Positions 19,146 to 28,000 of a stretch of DNA of 64,000 nt are shown here, piece by piece (the first letter of the stretch is position 1; each line of letters opens with the position of its first letter). The stretch is from Beijerinckiaceae bacterium (GTDB taxonomy: Bacteria > Pseudomonadota > Alphaproteobacteria > Rhizobiales > Beijerinckiaceae). The stretch lies in the NCBI GenBank assembly GCA_024304885.1, contig JALJOM010000003.1, positions 2,638,110 to 2,702,109 on the forward strand. Direction: 5' to 3'. Made by a program: the position numbers and the translations under genes. Below the pieces are notes generated by a model. It searched no databases. It was given only the letters and a program-made list of their open reading frames with translations, and had not been told where the DNA came from.

Positions 19146-20087
19146 TTGCAACACTCGATCGTCTTTCTCGACCGTTCGACCCTCGAGGCCAACCTGCGGA
19201 CGCCGAGCTTTCCGCATACCTACAAGGAATACGCCGTCACCTCGCCCGACGAGATCCTGCCCCGGCTCGAGAAGTCGACGATCGCCATCATCAACAAGGT
19301 GCCGATGCGCGAGGCCACGCTGGCGCAGCTTCCCGACCTGAAGCTGATCGCGGTCGCGGCGACCGGGACCGATGTGGTGGACAAGGCCTATTGCAAGTCG
19401 CGCGGCATCGTCGTCTCCAACATCCGCAACTATGCCTTCAACACCGTGCCGGAGCACGTCTTCGCGCTCGCCTTCGCGCTGAGGCGCAGCCTCATGGCCT
19501 ATCGCGACGACGTGCGGGCCGGACGCTGGCAGGAATGCGACCAGTTCTGCTTCTTCGACCATCCGATCCGCGACATGACGGGCTCCACGATCGGCATCGT
19601 CGGCTTCGGTGCGATCGGCAAGAACGTGGCGCGAATCGCCGAGGCGCTCGGCATGAAGGTGCTCGCCTATGACGTCTTCCCCCAGCCTGGCCTGGTCGAT
19701 CTCCCGACGCTCGTGCGCGAGAGCGACATCATCACGCTCCATGTGCCTTTGACCGCCGAGACGAAGAACATGATCGGCGAGCGCGAGCTGAAGGCGATGA
19801 AGCGTGACGCGATCCTCATCAACACCGGGCGCGGCGGGCTCGTCGACGAGGCAGCTCTCGCCGCCGCCCTGCAGGATGGGACGATCGGCGGCGCAGGCTT
19901 CGACGTCCTCACCGTCGAGCCGCCGAAGCAAGGCAACATCCTGCTCGACCTGCGCCTGCCCAACCTGATCGTGACGCCCCATGTCGCCTGGGCGAGCCGC
20001 GAGGCGATGCAGATCCTCGCCGATCAGCTCATCGACAACATCGAGGCCTTCGCCGCCGGCACGCCGCAGAACGTGGTCGAGGCCTGA
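19146..20087 (+). CDS. hprA: Hydroxypyruvate reductase (NAD(P)H), serine cycle
   Basis: 313 residues of the D-2-hydroxyacid dehydrogenase family, reducing hydroxypyruvate to D-glycerate. The Rossmann motif is [11 protein letters not shown], substrate loop [14 protein letters not shown], catalytic Arg region [13 protein letters not shown], and the catalytic His lies in VTPHVAW. Length matches methylotroph HprA. The start is TTG at 19146, preceded by GAGGGAAG; the N-terminus [12 protein letters not shown] fits the family and no closer ATG exists. ftfL follows after 116 bp. Confidence 0.93.
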   Translation: MQHSIVFLDRSTLEANLRTPSFPHTYKEYAVTSPDEILPRLEKSTIAIINKVPMREATLAQLPDLKLIAVAATGTDVVDKAYCKSRGIVVSNIRNYAFNTVPEHVFALAFALRRSLMAYRDDVRAGRWQECDQFCFFDHPIRDMTGSTIGIVGFGAIGKNVARIAEALGMKVLAYDVFPQPGLVDLPTLVRESDIITLHVPLTAETKNMIGERELKAMKRDAILINTGRGGLVDEAALAAALQDGTIGGAGFDVLTVEPPKQGNILLDLRLPNLIVTPHVAWASREAMQILADQLIDNIEAFAAGTPQNVVEA

Positions 20088-20203
20088 TCGCGGTCCGGAC
20101 AGCCGCGGTCACGCGACGAAATCACAACGAGCAGCGCCCCGGGACGAGACGAGCGGTCTCGCCCACGAGAAGCAAAAGCGCCGAGGAGGCCGAGGAGACA
20201 GAT

Positions 20204-21880
20204 ATGCCCGCCGACATCGAAATCGCCCAGCAAGCCAAGATGCAGCGCATCACGCAGGTGGCGCAGGAGAAGCTCGGCATCTCGGACGAGCATCTCGAGC
20301 CCTATGGGCACTACAAGGCGAAAATCTCGCTCGACTACATCGATAGCCTCGCCGATCGCCCCGACGGCAAGCTGATCCTCGTCACCGCGATCAGCCCCAC
20401 GCCCGCCGGCGAAGGCAAGACGACGACGACGGTCGGCCTCGGCGACGCGCTCAACCGGATCGGCAAGAAGGCCTCGATCTGCCTGCGCGAGCCCTCGCTC
20501 GGGCCGGTATTCGGCATGAAGGGCGGCGCCGCGGGCGGCGGCTATGCCCAGGTCGTCCCGATGGAGGACATCAACCTCCATTTCACCGGCGACTTCGGCG
20601 CGATCGCGCTCGCCCACAACCTGCTCGCGGCCATGATCGACAACCACATCCACCACGGCAACGAGCTGCAGTTCGACGTGCGCCGGATCGCCTGGAAGCG
20701 CGTGGTGGACATGAACGACCGCGCGTTGCGCGACATCACCGTCGGCCTCGGCGGCGTCGCCAACGGATTCCCGCGCCAGGACGGCTTCGACATCGTGGTC
20801 GCCTCCGAGATCATGGCGATCTTCTGCCTCGCGACCTCGCTCTTCGACCTCAAGGCGCGGCTCGCCAAGATCGTCGTCGGCTATACGCGCGAGCAGAAGC
20901 CGATTCTCGCAGGCGACCTGAACGCCCACGGCGCCATGGCCGTGCTGCTCAAGGGCGCCTTGAAGCCGAACCTCGTCCAGACGCTCGAGAACAACCCGGC
21001 CTTCATCCACGGCGGGCCCTTCGCCAATATCGCGCACGGCTGCAACTCGGTCCTCGCGACGAAGACCGCGCTGAAGCTCACCGATTACGTGGTGACGGAA
21101 GCCGGCTTCGGCGCCGATCTCGGGGCGGAGAAATTCATCGACATCAAGTGCCGCAAATCGGGGTTGAGGCCCAACGCGGCCGTGATCGTCGCCACGATCC
21201 GCGCGCTGAAGTATCACGGCGGCGTCGATCTCAAGGAGGTCAACGCCGAGAACCTCGACGCCCTGTCGAAGGGGCTCGCCAACCTCGAGCGCCATATCAA
21301 CAATATCCGCAACCACTACGGGCTTCCCTGCGTCGTCGCGGTGAACCATTTCACCTTCGATACCGAGGCGGAGATCGACCTCCTGAAGCAGAAGCTCGCC
21401 CATCACGAGGCGCCGGTCGTCATCTGCAAGCATTGGGCGGAGGGCGGCAAGGGCGCCGAGGAGCTGGCGCGGACCGTCGTCGATCTCGTCGAGAAGGTGC
21501 CGAGCGACTTCCGCTTCGTCTACGACGATCAGGCGACCTTGTGGGACAAGGTGACCACCGTCGCGAAGAATCTCTACGGGGCGAGCGAGGTCACCGCCGA
21601 CACCAAGATCCGCAACCAGATCAAGAAGCTCCAGGACGGAGGCTACGGCCACTACCCGGTCTGCGTCGCCAAGACCCAATATTCGTTCTCGACCGACGCG
21701 CAGCTGCGTGGTGCCCCGTCGCATCACGAGATCAACATCCGCGAGGTGCGGCTCGCGGCGGGCGCCGAGTTCATCGTCATGATCTGCGGCGACATGATGA
21801 CCATGCCGGGCCTGCCGAAGGTGCCCTCGGCCTGCAAGATCGACCTCGACGAGAAGGGATCGGTCGTCGGGCTCTTCTGA
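20204..21880 (+). CDS. ftfL: Formate-tetrahydrofolate ligase
   Basis: 558-residue enzyme (fhs family) making 10-formyl-THF from formate, THF and ATP, the entry of one-carbon units into the serine cycle. [14 protein letters not shown] is the ATP-binding loop, [26 protein letters not shown] and [19 protein letters not shown] are family signatures, and [13 protein letters not shown] lies near the C-terminus. The product could also supply formyl groups elsewhere. It is the last gene of the plus-strand block; a hairpin overlapping the stop of hpnP probably ends both convergent transcripts. Confidence 0.97.
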   Translation: MPADIEIAQQAKMQRITQVAQEKLGISDEHLEPYGHYKAKISLDYIDSLADRPDGKLILVTAISPTPAGEGKTTTTVGLGDALNRIGKKASICLREPSLGPVFGMKGGAAGGGYAQVVPMEDINLHFTGDFGAIALAHNLLAAMIDNHIHHGNELQFDVRRIAWKRVVDMNDRALRDITVGLGGVANGFPRQDGFDIVVASEIMAIFCLATSLFDLKARLAKIVVGYTREQKPILAGDLNAHGAMAVLLKGALKPNLVQTLENNPAFIHGGPFANIAHGCNSVLATKTALKLTDYVVTEAGFGADLGAEKFIDIKCRKSGLRPNAAVIVATIRALKYHGGVDLKEVNAENLDALSKGLANLERHINNIRNHYGLPCVVAVNHFTFDTEAEIDLLKQKLAHHEAPVVICKHWAEGGKGAEELARTVVDLVEKVPSDFRFVYDDQATLWDKVTTVAKNLYGASEVTADTKIRNQIKKLQDGGYGHYPVCVAKTQYSFSTDAQLRGAPSHHEINIREVRLAAGAEFIVMICGDMMTMPGLPKVPSACKIDLDEKGSVVGLF

Positions 21881-21931
21881 GCATTTTCCAAAGACGCGAA
21901 CCGGTTCTCAGTTCGCCGGAGAATGCTCCGG
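21879..21931. repeat. Stem-loop between convergent ftfL and hpnP
   Basis: GAGCATTTTCC and GGAGAATGCTC pair with one mismatch around an inner GCGAAC...GTTCGC hairpin. It covers the ftfL stop and the last codons of hpnP. The outer arm matches the GAGCATTTTCC head of the dispersed palindromic family, so it may be a degenerate copy recruited as a bidirectional terminator. Confidence 0.55.
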
Positions 21932-23518
21932 CTCGAGGGTGCGGACCTTGGCCGAATAATGCGAGGCGTTCCCTCGCCCCGCGCAAGCGTCGCGCGCGAA
22001 CATGATGAGGTGATGGGCGACGAGCCCCATGCTGAGGATCGGCTCGATCTGGCCGCGCGCCAGGCGGCGCAGCACGAACTTCCAGAACACCGCACGATAG
22101 TCGCCGCGCACGCCGACGCACCATGCGAGACGGCTGAAAATGCCGATCGCCATGGCGACGTTGCGAGGCGACAGCCGCTGCCGGCTCCACGGCCTCCGCA
22201 GCCGGTTCGGACGCGTCTTGCGGGCCTGGTGCTCGTAGCGCCCGAAAAGCACGTCCGGCCGATAGGCCCTCGCCATGCAGCTTCGCCACATGGCGACGAC
22301 GTCGTCGTAGGGGAGCCGGAATTCCACATTGGACTCGCGGTCGCGCATGTCGTGGTGGAGCCGCCGCTCCTGCGTGAGCCTGTCCCACAAGGGAGTCCGG
22401 GGCAAGGCCTGGAGCAGATTGATCGTCGCCATGGGGATTTTCGACCGCTCGAGGAACTCGAGGATGCGGGGCCCGGTCTCCGGGGTATCCGTGTCGAGCC
22501 CCAGGATGATCCCGGAGACGACCTCCATGCCGTAGCGGTTGATGGTCTCGACGGCCTCGAGAATCGGCAGCGCGTTGTTGTGGGCCTTGTCGATCGCGAC
22601 GAGCGCCTCGGGCTCCGGCGTCTCGATCCCGCAGAAGATCGTGTCGAACGCCGCCTCCCGCATGAGCGCGAGGATCTCGGGAGAGCGGGCGATGTTGAGG
22701 GTCGCCTCGCAGGAGAGGCTCACCGCATAGCCGTTGCGCTTCTGCCAGGCGACGAGATGCGGCAGGAGATCGCGCAGCGCGCGCCGGTTCGCGACGAGGT
22801 TGTCGTCCACGAAATAGACCGAGCCGGCGACCCCGCAGGCCACGAGCTTGTCGAGCTCCTCGAGTACGCGCGCCGGCGTCTTGAGCCGCGGCACCCGCCC
22901 GTAGAGGCCCGGGATGTCGCAGAACTCGCAGGTGTAGGGGCACCCGCTCGAGAACTGGATGCTGCCGAGAAAATAGCGGTCGATCCTCGCCAGCTCGTAG
23001 GCCGGGATCGGGAAGTCCGCGAGGTCGCGGCGGCTTTCCGTGCGCAGCACGATTTGCTCGGCCGGGCGGGCGACGCTCGCAGCGAGTCGAGCGACGAGGG
23101 CGTCGGTCGCGTCGCCGAGCTCGCCGATGTGGAGAATGTCGAACTGCGGATAGAGCTCGGGGCAGGCGGAGACCGAGGGTCCGCCGAGAACGACGACCTT
23201 GCCCTTCGCATGGGCGCGGGCGCAAATATCCTCCATCTGGCGACGTTGGATATGCATGCCGCTCACGAAGACCGCGTCCGCCCACTCGAAATCGCGCACA
23301 CGGGCGGGGTCCATGTTCTCGTCGATGAAGCGGACCTCCCAGGTCTTGGGCAGGGCCGCGGCGATGACGAGCAGGCCCTGCGGCGGCATGAAGGCGCGCA
23401 CATGCCCCGTCAGCGGATAGGCGTGCTCGAAGGTCCCGAAGGACGGGGCATAACGCGGAAAGACGCAGAGAATCCTGCGACGGCCGCTTGCTGACTCGCT
23501 CGTGATGCCGGGAACCAT
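21908..23518 (-). CDS. hpnP: Hopanoid C-2 methylase (B12-binding radical SAM)
   Basis: 536 residues. An N-terminal cobalamin-binding domain (RILCVFPRYAPSFGTFEH onward) precedes a radical SAM core with C193, C197 and C200 in SGCPYTCEFC, and a C-terminal DUF4070-type region follows. Length and the phrases FVSGMHIQRRQM and SSGCPYTCEFCDIPGLYGR agree with HpnP, which makes 2-methylhopanoids from hopanoids in the inner membrane. HpnR, the C-3 methylase, shares the architecture and is the main alternative. In-frame ATGs at 23563 and 23614 could lengthen the protein; 23518 gives the start nearest to the family. Convergent with ftfL. Confidence 0.82.
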   Translation of the reverse strand: MVPGITSESASGRRRILCVFPRYAPSFGTFEHAYPLTGHVRAFMPPQGLLVIAAALPKTWEVRFIDENMDPARVRDFEWADAVFVSGMHIQRRQMEDICARAHAKGKVVVLGGPSVSACPELYPQFDILHIGELGDATDALVARLAASVARPAEQIVLRTESRRDLADFPIPAYELARIDRYFLGSIQFSSGCPYTCEFCDIPGLYGRVPRLKTPARVLEELDKLVACGVAGSVYFVDDNLVANRRALRDLLPHLVAWQKRNGYAVSLSCEATLNIARSPEILALMREAAFDTIFCGIETPEPEALVAIDKAHNNALPILEAVETINRYGMEVVSGIILGLDTDTPETGPRILEFLERSKIPMATINLLQALPRTPLWDRLTQERRLHHDMRDRESNVEFRLPYDDVVAMWRSCMARAYRPDVLFGRYEHQARKTRPNRLRRPWSRQRLSPRNVAMAIGIFSRLAWCVGVRGDYRAVFWKFVLRRLARGQIEPILSMGLVAHHLIMFARDACAGRGNASHYSAKVRTLEPEHSPAN

Positions 23519-23788
23519 CTGCCGCGTCTCTTGCCGAGCTCCGACGAACCAGCTCGCCGTCATTCGATCTATCGCACGCGAATATGGCGAAATCGAACGG
23601 ACCGCGGAAGTCACGAAGCCCTTCCCCGGTTCCGCGACTCTTTTCGCGTCGGACGGCCAGGGCCCGGCGGGCCACGGCCGCGCCCCCGCCTTGCGGCCCC
23701 GCGCAGAGCCGGGATATAAGCGCGCGGGCCGAGCTGCCCGCAGCTCCCGCGACCCCCCTCCCCGATTTCAGACGAGAGCGACCCGCGC

Positions 23789-24211
23789 ATGGCGATCGAA
23801 CGTACTTTCTCTATCCTGAAGCCCGACGTAACGCGGCGCAATCTCACCGGTGCCGTCAATGCCCTGATCGAAAAGTCGGGTCTTCGGATCGTCGCCCAGA
23901 AGCGCGTGCAGATGACTCGCGAGCAGGCGGAGACCTTCTATGCGGTCCACAAGGCACGGCCGTTCTTCGGTGAGCTGGTCGAGACGATGATCGCGGGTCC
24001 CGTCGTGGTGCAGGTGCTCGAGGGCGAGGACGCGATCAAGAAATATCGCGACGTGCTCGGCGCGACCGACCCGGCCAAGGCCGAGCCCGGCACGATCAGG
24101 AAGGAATTCGCGGTCTCGCTCGGCGAGAACTCGGCGCATGGATCCGACGCTCCCGAGACCGCGTTGGTCGAGATCGCGCAATGGTTCTCCGGCAACGAGA
24201 TCGTCGGCTAG
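23789..24211 (+). CDS. ndk: Nucleoside diphosphate kinase
   Basis: 140 residues, full family length. It transfers the gamma phosphate between NTPs and NDPs through H117 in [12 protein letters not shown]. The nucleotide-binding KPDVTRRNL and the [11 protein letters not shown] loop are intact. Cytosolic housekeeping enzyme, divergent from hpnP. A palindromic element lies directly after its stop and may end the transcript. Confidence 0.97.
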   Translation: MAIERTFSILKPDVTRRNLTGAVNALIEKSGLRIVAQKRVQMTREQAETFYAVHKARPFFGELVETMIAGPVVVQVLEGEDAIKKYRDVLGATDPAKAEPGTIRKEFAVSLGENSAHGSDAPETALVEIAQWFSGNEIVG

Positions 24212-24311
24212 GGCAATTTCCAGCGAAGCGGATCCCGCTTCGCGTCGCGAAATTGCGACGTGACGAGGATGCAGAGCGGATTACCGAGGCCGCGGGATCG
24301 GAAGCCGCTCC
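24211..24311. repeat. Dispersed palindromic element, copy 2
   Basis: Begins directly after the ndk stop with GGCAATTTCCAGCGAAGCGG and a dyad GCGAAGCGG/CCGCTTCGC, continues GTCGCGAAATTGCGACGTGACGAGGATG and ends AGAGCGG...GGATCGGAAGCCGCTC. Block order agrees with the copies at 31441-31540, 39763-39864 and 41264-41429. Confidence 0.75.
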
Positions 24312-24436
24312 AGCACGTCGCGGTGATCTCGGCAGCCCGTTGCCGCATATAGCAAAATCTTCTAATCTGCGCCGAACCTCACTGTAGCGGTAGAGCCTTG
24401 ATCGAAGGTTCGCAGCCACCGGAATGCGCGGCGCGG

Positions 24437-25057
24437 ATGCGCCCGGTCGGGCGCGGCGCGGGCCGGTGCCTCGCCGGTGCGGTCGCCGTGGTGCTCGCCG
24501 CGAGCTTTGCGTCGAGCGCAGGCAGGACCGAAACCTTGCCGGCTCGGCAATACGTCTTGCACGACACGCGAGACCCCGGCCACACGACGCGCCTGCAGCA
24601 ATCCACGATCGCCGTCGGGGACTTGGACGACCGTGCCGGGGAGCAGCGCGTCTATCGCGTCGGAGCGCTCGTCGTCTCACGGCTCTGGTCGAGGCCCACT
24701 CCCGGCGGAGCGCGGCTCACCGCCGGCTATCTCCGAATCACCAATACCGGCAGCGAGCCGGACCGGTTGATCGGGGGCTCGGCCATGATCGCCGGCGAGC
24801 TCGAGATCCACGCTTCCGAGGCGAAGGAGGGGATCGCGCGCATGCGGGCGCTGCGCGAGGGGCTCGAAATTCCGGCCGGCGCAACGATCGAGCTCCGGCC
24901 GGGAGGCGAGCATTTGATGTTCGGTCATCTTCGTACTGCGATCGCACTCGGAGAACGGTTCGAGGCGACCCTCGTCTTCGAGAAAGCCGGCCCGCTCGTC
25001 GTCGAGTTCGATGTTCGCGCCCGAGCCGGCGACGAAGCCTCGGACCGGGAACGTTAG
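24437..25057 (+). CDS. Periplasmic copper chaperone PCu(A)C
   Basis: 206 residues. An N-terminal signal peptide (cluster of Arg, then LAGAVAVVLAASFASSA) leads into a cupredoxin-like PCu(A)C domain. Copper ligands fit the family: IHASEAKEGIARM supplies the first His/Met set and GGEHLMFGHL the HxM set. Such proteins load Cu(I) into cytochrome oxidase in the periplasm; in a methanotroph, copper for methane monooxygenase would be another need, but none is in the window. A TTG at 24398 is an alternative start; the ATG at 24437 puts the signal peptide at the N-terminus. Confidence 0.8.
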   Translation: MRPVGRGAGRCLAGAVAVVLAASFASSAGRTETLPARQYVLHDTRDPGHTTRLQQSTIAVGDLDDRAGEQRVYRVGALVVSRLWSRPTPGGARLTAGYLRITNTGSEPDRLIGGSAMIAGELEIHASEAKEGIARMRALREGLEIPAGATIELRPGGEHLMFGHLRTAIALGERFEATLVFEKAGPLVVEFDVRARAGDEASDRER

Positions 25058-25258
25058 AGTTGCTCTCGAGATCGTCATTTCACGGTTGACGCAACGATCC
25101 CGTTGGGCTAGCGAGAAGGTTCTCAGCCTGCGATGATGGATCTCGGGCCGCGTTCATGCGGCCTCGGGCCTGTTTCGCCAGGCACCCGCAAGGGCCGGGC
25201 TCCACCGGACGCGGGGGACTTCCGCCGGGCCTTCCCCCTGCCCGGCCGACATGGAGAC

Positions 25259-25633
25259 ATGCCTTTGGCCCGTATCGCTGGCGTCAATATCCCGACCAAC
25301 AAGCGCGTGATCATCGCTCTTCAATATATTCACGGCATCGGGCCGAAGAAGGCGGCCGAGCTCTGCGCGAAGATCAATATTCCCTCCGAGCGGCGCGTGG
25401 CGGAGCTGACCGACGCCGAGGTGCTGCAGATTCGCGAGACGATCGATCGCGACTACATGGTCGAAGGCGATCTTCGGCGCGAGGTCGCGATCAATATCAA
25501 GAGGCTGATGGATCTCGGCTGCTATCGCGGGCTGCGCCATCGCCGGCAATTGCCGGTTCGCGGCCAGCGCACGCATACCAATGCGCGCACGCGCAAGGGC
25601 AAGGCGAAGCCGATCGCCGGCAAGAAGAAATAA
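25259..25633 (+). CDS. rpsM: 30S ribosomal protein S13 (uS13)
   Basis: 124 residues at the head of the small subunit. [17 protein letters not shown] opens the gene, and [21 protein letters not shown] and the basic tail [12 protein letters not shown] are typical. First gene of the run rpsM-rpsK-rpoA-rplQ. In most alphaproteobacteria secY and adk lie immediately upstream; here a PCu(A)C gene takes that place. The frame is open upstream, but the ATG at 25259 fits the family. Confidence 0.98.
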   Translation: MPLARIAGVNIPTNKRVIIALQYIHGIGPKKAAELCAKINIPSERRVAELTDAEVLQIRETIDRDYMVEGDLRREVAINIKRLMDLGCYRGLRHRRQLPVRGQRTHTNARTRKGKAKPIAGKKK

Positions 25634-25708
25634 GCCGGGGCCCCGCGCTCCCGTCCCGATCGATATCCCGAGCGCCTGGAACGACGGGCGCGCCCGAAGG
25701 AACCCGAC

Positions 25709-26098
25709 ATGGCAAAGGAAGCTACCCGCGTTCGCCGCCGCGAGCGCAAGAACATCGTATCGGGCGTCGCCCACGTCAATTCCACATTCAACAACACGAT
25801 GATCACCATCACGGACGCGCAAGGCAATACGATCTCGTGGTCTTCCGCCGGCACGATGGGTTTCAAGGGCTCGCGCAAGTCCACGCCCTATGCGGCGCAG
25901 ATGGCCGCGGAGGATTGCGCGAGGAAAGCCGCCGAGCACGGGATGCGGACGCTCGAAGTGGAGGTTTGCGGACCCGGGTCGGGCCGCGAGTCGGCCTTGC
26001 GCGCGCTGCAAGCCGCGGGCTTCACGGTCACCTCGATTCGCGACGTGACGCCGATCCCGCACAACGGCTGCCGTCCGCGCAAGCGACGCCGCGTCTAG
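25709..26098 (+). CDS. rpsK: 30S ribosomal protein S11 (uS11)
   Basis: 129 residues: [23 protein letters not shown] at the start, [31 protein letters not shown] and the C-terminal [10 protein letters not shown]-type tail (here [11 protein letters not shown]). Platform protein next to the mRNA exit. 75 bp after rpsM, in one transcription unit. Confidence 0.98.
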   Translation: MAKEATRVRRRERKNIVSGVAHVNSTFNNTMITITDAQGNTISWSSAGTMGFKGSRKSTPYAAQMAAEDCARKAAEHGMRTLEVEVCGPGSGRESALRALQAAGFTVTSIRDVTPIPHNGCRPRKRRRV

Positions 26099-26284
26099 CC
26101 GAGCGCGCCCTGCCCGGCCGCGTCCCGGGGCCGGCGCGGCCGAGCCCATGCCTGCGTTTCGGAGCGAGATTCGGCAGCTTCGCCACGAAGGCTCGCTCGG
26201 GATCGTCGAGACGCGTCCAGAACGAATCGCAGATGCGAGCTGCAAAACGACGCCGTGAACGTGATGCTGACGAAAGGTGAGACC

Positions 26285-27301
26285 GTGATTCAGAAGAACT
26301 GGCAGGAGCTCATCAGGCCCAACAAGCTCGAGGTGAGCGCGGGGGACGATCCCAAGCGGATCGCGACCGTCGTCGCGGAGCCGCTCGAGCGCGGGTTCGG
26401 CGTGACCCTCGGCAACTCGCTGCGCCGTATTCTTCTCTCGTCGCTGCAGGGGGCCGCGATCACCTCGGTCCATATCGACGGGGTCTTGCACGAATTCTCG
26501 TCGATCCCCGGCGTACGCGAGGACGTGACCGATATCGTCCTCAACATCAAGGACATCGCGATCAAGATGCCGGGCGACGGCCCGAAGCGGGTCTCGCTGA
26601 AGAAGCAGGGTCCCGGCAAGGTCACCGCCGGCGACATCGCGACGACCGGCGACATCTCGATCCTGAACCCCGGCCTCGTCATCTGCACGCTCGACGAGGG
26701 CGCCGAGATCCGCATGGAGTTCACGATCAACTCCGGAAAAGGCTATGTGCCCGCCGACCGCAACCGTGCGGAGGACGCGCCGATCGGGCTCATCCCGATC
26801 GACAGCCTCTATTCCCCGGTGAAGAAGGTCAGCTATCACGTCGAGAATACCCGCGAGGGCCAGATCCTCGACTACGACAAGCTCACCATGCAGGTCGAGA
26901 CCAACGGCTCGCTGACGCCCGAGGACGCAGTCGCCTTCGCCGCCCGTATCTTGCAAGACCAGCTGAACGTCTTCGTGAACTTCGAGGAGCCGCGCCGCGT
27001 CGAGGCGACGCCGTCGATCCCCGAGCTCGCCTTCAACCCGGCGCTGCTCAAGAAGGTCGACGAGCTCGAATTGTCGGTGCGCTCGGCGAACTGCCTGAAG
27101 AACGACAATATCGTCTATATCGGCGACCTCATCCAGAAGAGCGAAGGCGAGATGCTCCGGACGCCGAACTTCGGTCGCAAGTCCTTGAACGAGATCAAGG
27201 AAGTGCTCGCGCAGATGGGTCTCCACCTCGGCATGGAGGTCACCGGCTGGCCGCCGGACAATATCGACGAGCTCGCCAAGCGCTTCGAGGAACATTACTG
27301 A
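26285..27301 (+). CDS. rpoA: RNA polymerase alpha subunit
   Basis: 338 residues. The N-terminal assembly domain ([19 protein letters not shown]) and the C-terminal domain ([30 protein letters not shown]) that contacts UP elements and activators are both intact. GTG at 26285 gives [17 protein letters not shown], the standard alphaproteobacterial start, with AAGGTGAG just upstream. An upstream in-frame ATG at 26255 would add ten non-conserved residues. Confidence 0.97.
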   Translation: MIQKNWQELIRPNKLEVSAGDDPKRIATVVAEPLERGFGVTLGNSLRRILLSSLQGAAITSVHIDGVLHEFSSIPGVREDVTDIVLNIKDIAIKMPGDGPKRVSLKKQGPGKVTAGDIATTGDISILNPGLVICTLDEGAEIRMEFTINSGKGYVPADRNRAEDAPIGLIPIDSLYSPVKKVSYHVENTREGQILDYDKLTMQVETNGSLTPEDAVAFAARILQDQLNVFVNFEEPRRVEATPSIPELAFNPALLKKVDELELSVRSANCLKNDNIVYIGDLIQKSEGEMLRTPNFGRKSLNEIKEVLAQMGLHLGMEVTGWPPDNIDELAKRFEEHY

Positions 27302-27416
27302 GTCGGCGCGCCCGGCTCGATCGACACCCGCCGCCTCCACCCCACGGGGGCAGCGGACCGGCCGTACCTTGGCACGGCGGCCGGAAGAACACCCCCGAAC
27401 CAGAACGGAGTGCGCC

Positions 27417-27833
27417 ATGTATCACGGTCATTCGAAGCGGCGCTTCGGGCGCACGCACGAGCATCGCAAGGCGATGTTCGCCAATATGAGCCAGGCGCTC
27501 ATCAAGCACGAGCAGATCGTCACCACCCTGCCGAAGGCCAAGGATCTGCGCCCGATCGTCGAGAAGCTCGTAACCCTCGGCAAGCGCGGCGACCTTCACG
27601 CGCGCCGCCAAGCGATCGCCGAGATCAAGGATGTCGGGCTCGTCCGCAAGCTCTTCGATGTGCTGGGTCCCCGCTACAAGGACCGTCACGGCGGCTATAC
27701 GCGGGTCTTGAAAGCGGGCTTCCGCTACGGCGATAATGCTCCGATGGCGGTGATCGAGTTCGTCGATCGGGACATCGAGGCCAAGGGCAAGGACTCGGGT
27801 CCGGTTCAGGGCGAAGAGGAAGACGCCGCGTAA
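27417..27833 (+). CDS. rplQ: 50S ribosomal protein L17 (bL17)
   Basis: 138 residues. [31 protein letters not shown] is the family core, with [28 protein letters not shown] near the C-terminus and an acidic tail. The N-terminus [12 protein letters not shown] differs from the common MRHGNG form but is basic as expected. Last gene of the ribosomal/RNA polymerase run; a palindromic element follows about 45 bp downstream. Confidence 0.97.
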   Translation: MYHGHSKRRFGRTHEHRKAMFANMSQALIKHEQIVTTLPKAKDLRPIVEKLVTLGKRGDLHARRQAIAEIKDVGLVRKLFDVLGPRYKDRHGGYTRVLKAGFRYGDNAPMAVIEFVDRDIEAKGKDSGPVQGEEEDAA

Positions 27834-27879
27834 ACTCCGGGGGTCGCCGGCGAGCCCGGCCGGCCCTCGCGCGGTCCCG

Positions 27880-27991
27880 AATCACGACGCCCTCGGATCG
27901 ATTCGATCCGAGATCAGCGTGATCGAGTCCATTGGATGAGAGCGGGATGCGGGCAAAGAACCGGCGTCCGCTTTTCCTCGACCCGCTCTAG
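27880..27991. repeat. Dispersed palindromic element, copy 3
   Basis: Contains TCGGATCGATTCGATCCGA (a perfect dyad centred near 27903) followed by GATCAGCGTGATCGA, then AGAGCGGGATGCGGG and the closing CGCTTTTCCTCGACCCGCTCTAG. Same order of dyad and AGAGCGGG...CCCGCTCT hairpin as in copy 1. It sits between rplQ and the glutaminase gene. Confidence 0.72.
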
Positions 27992-28000
27992 CCCGCGAGG

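Noticed and set aside
27834-27880. Terminator of the ribosomal operon
   Set aside because: GC-rich inverted segments are present but no clear stem followed by T residues.
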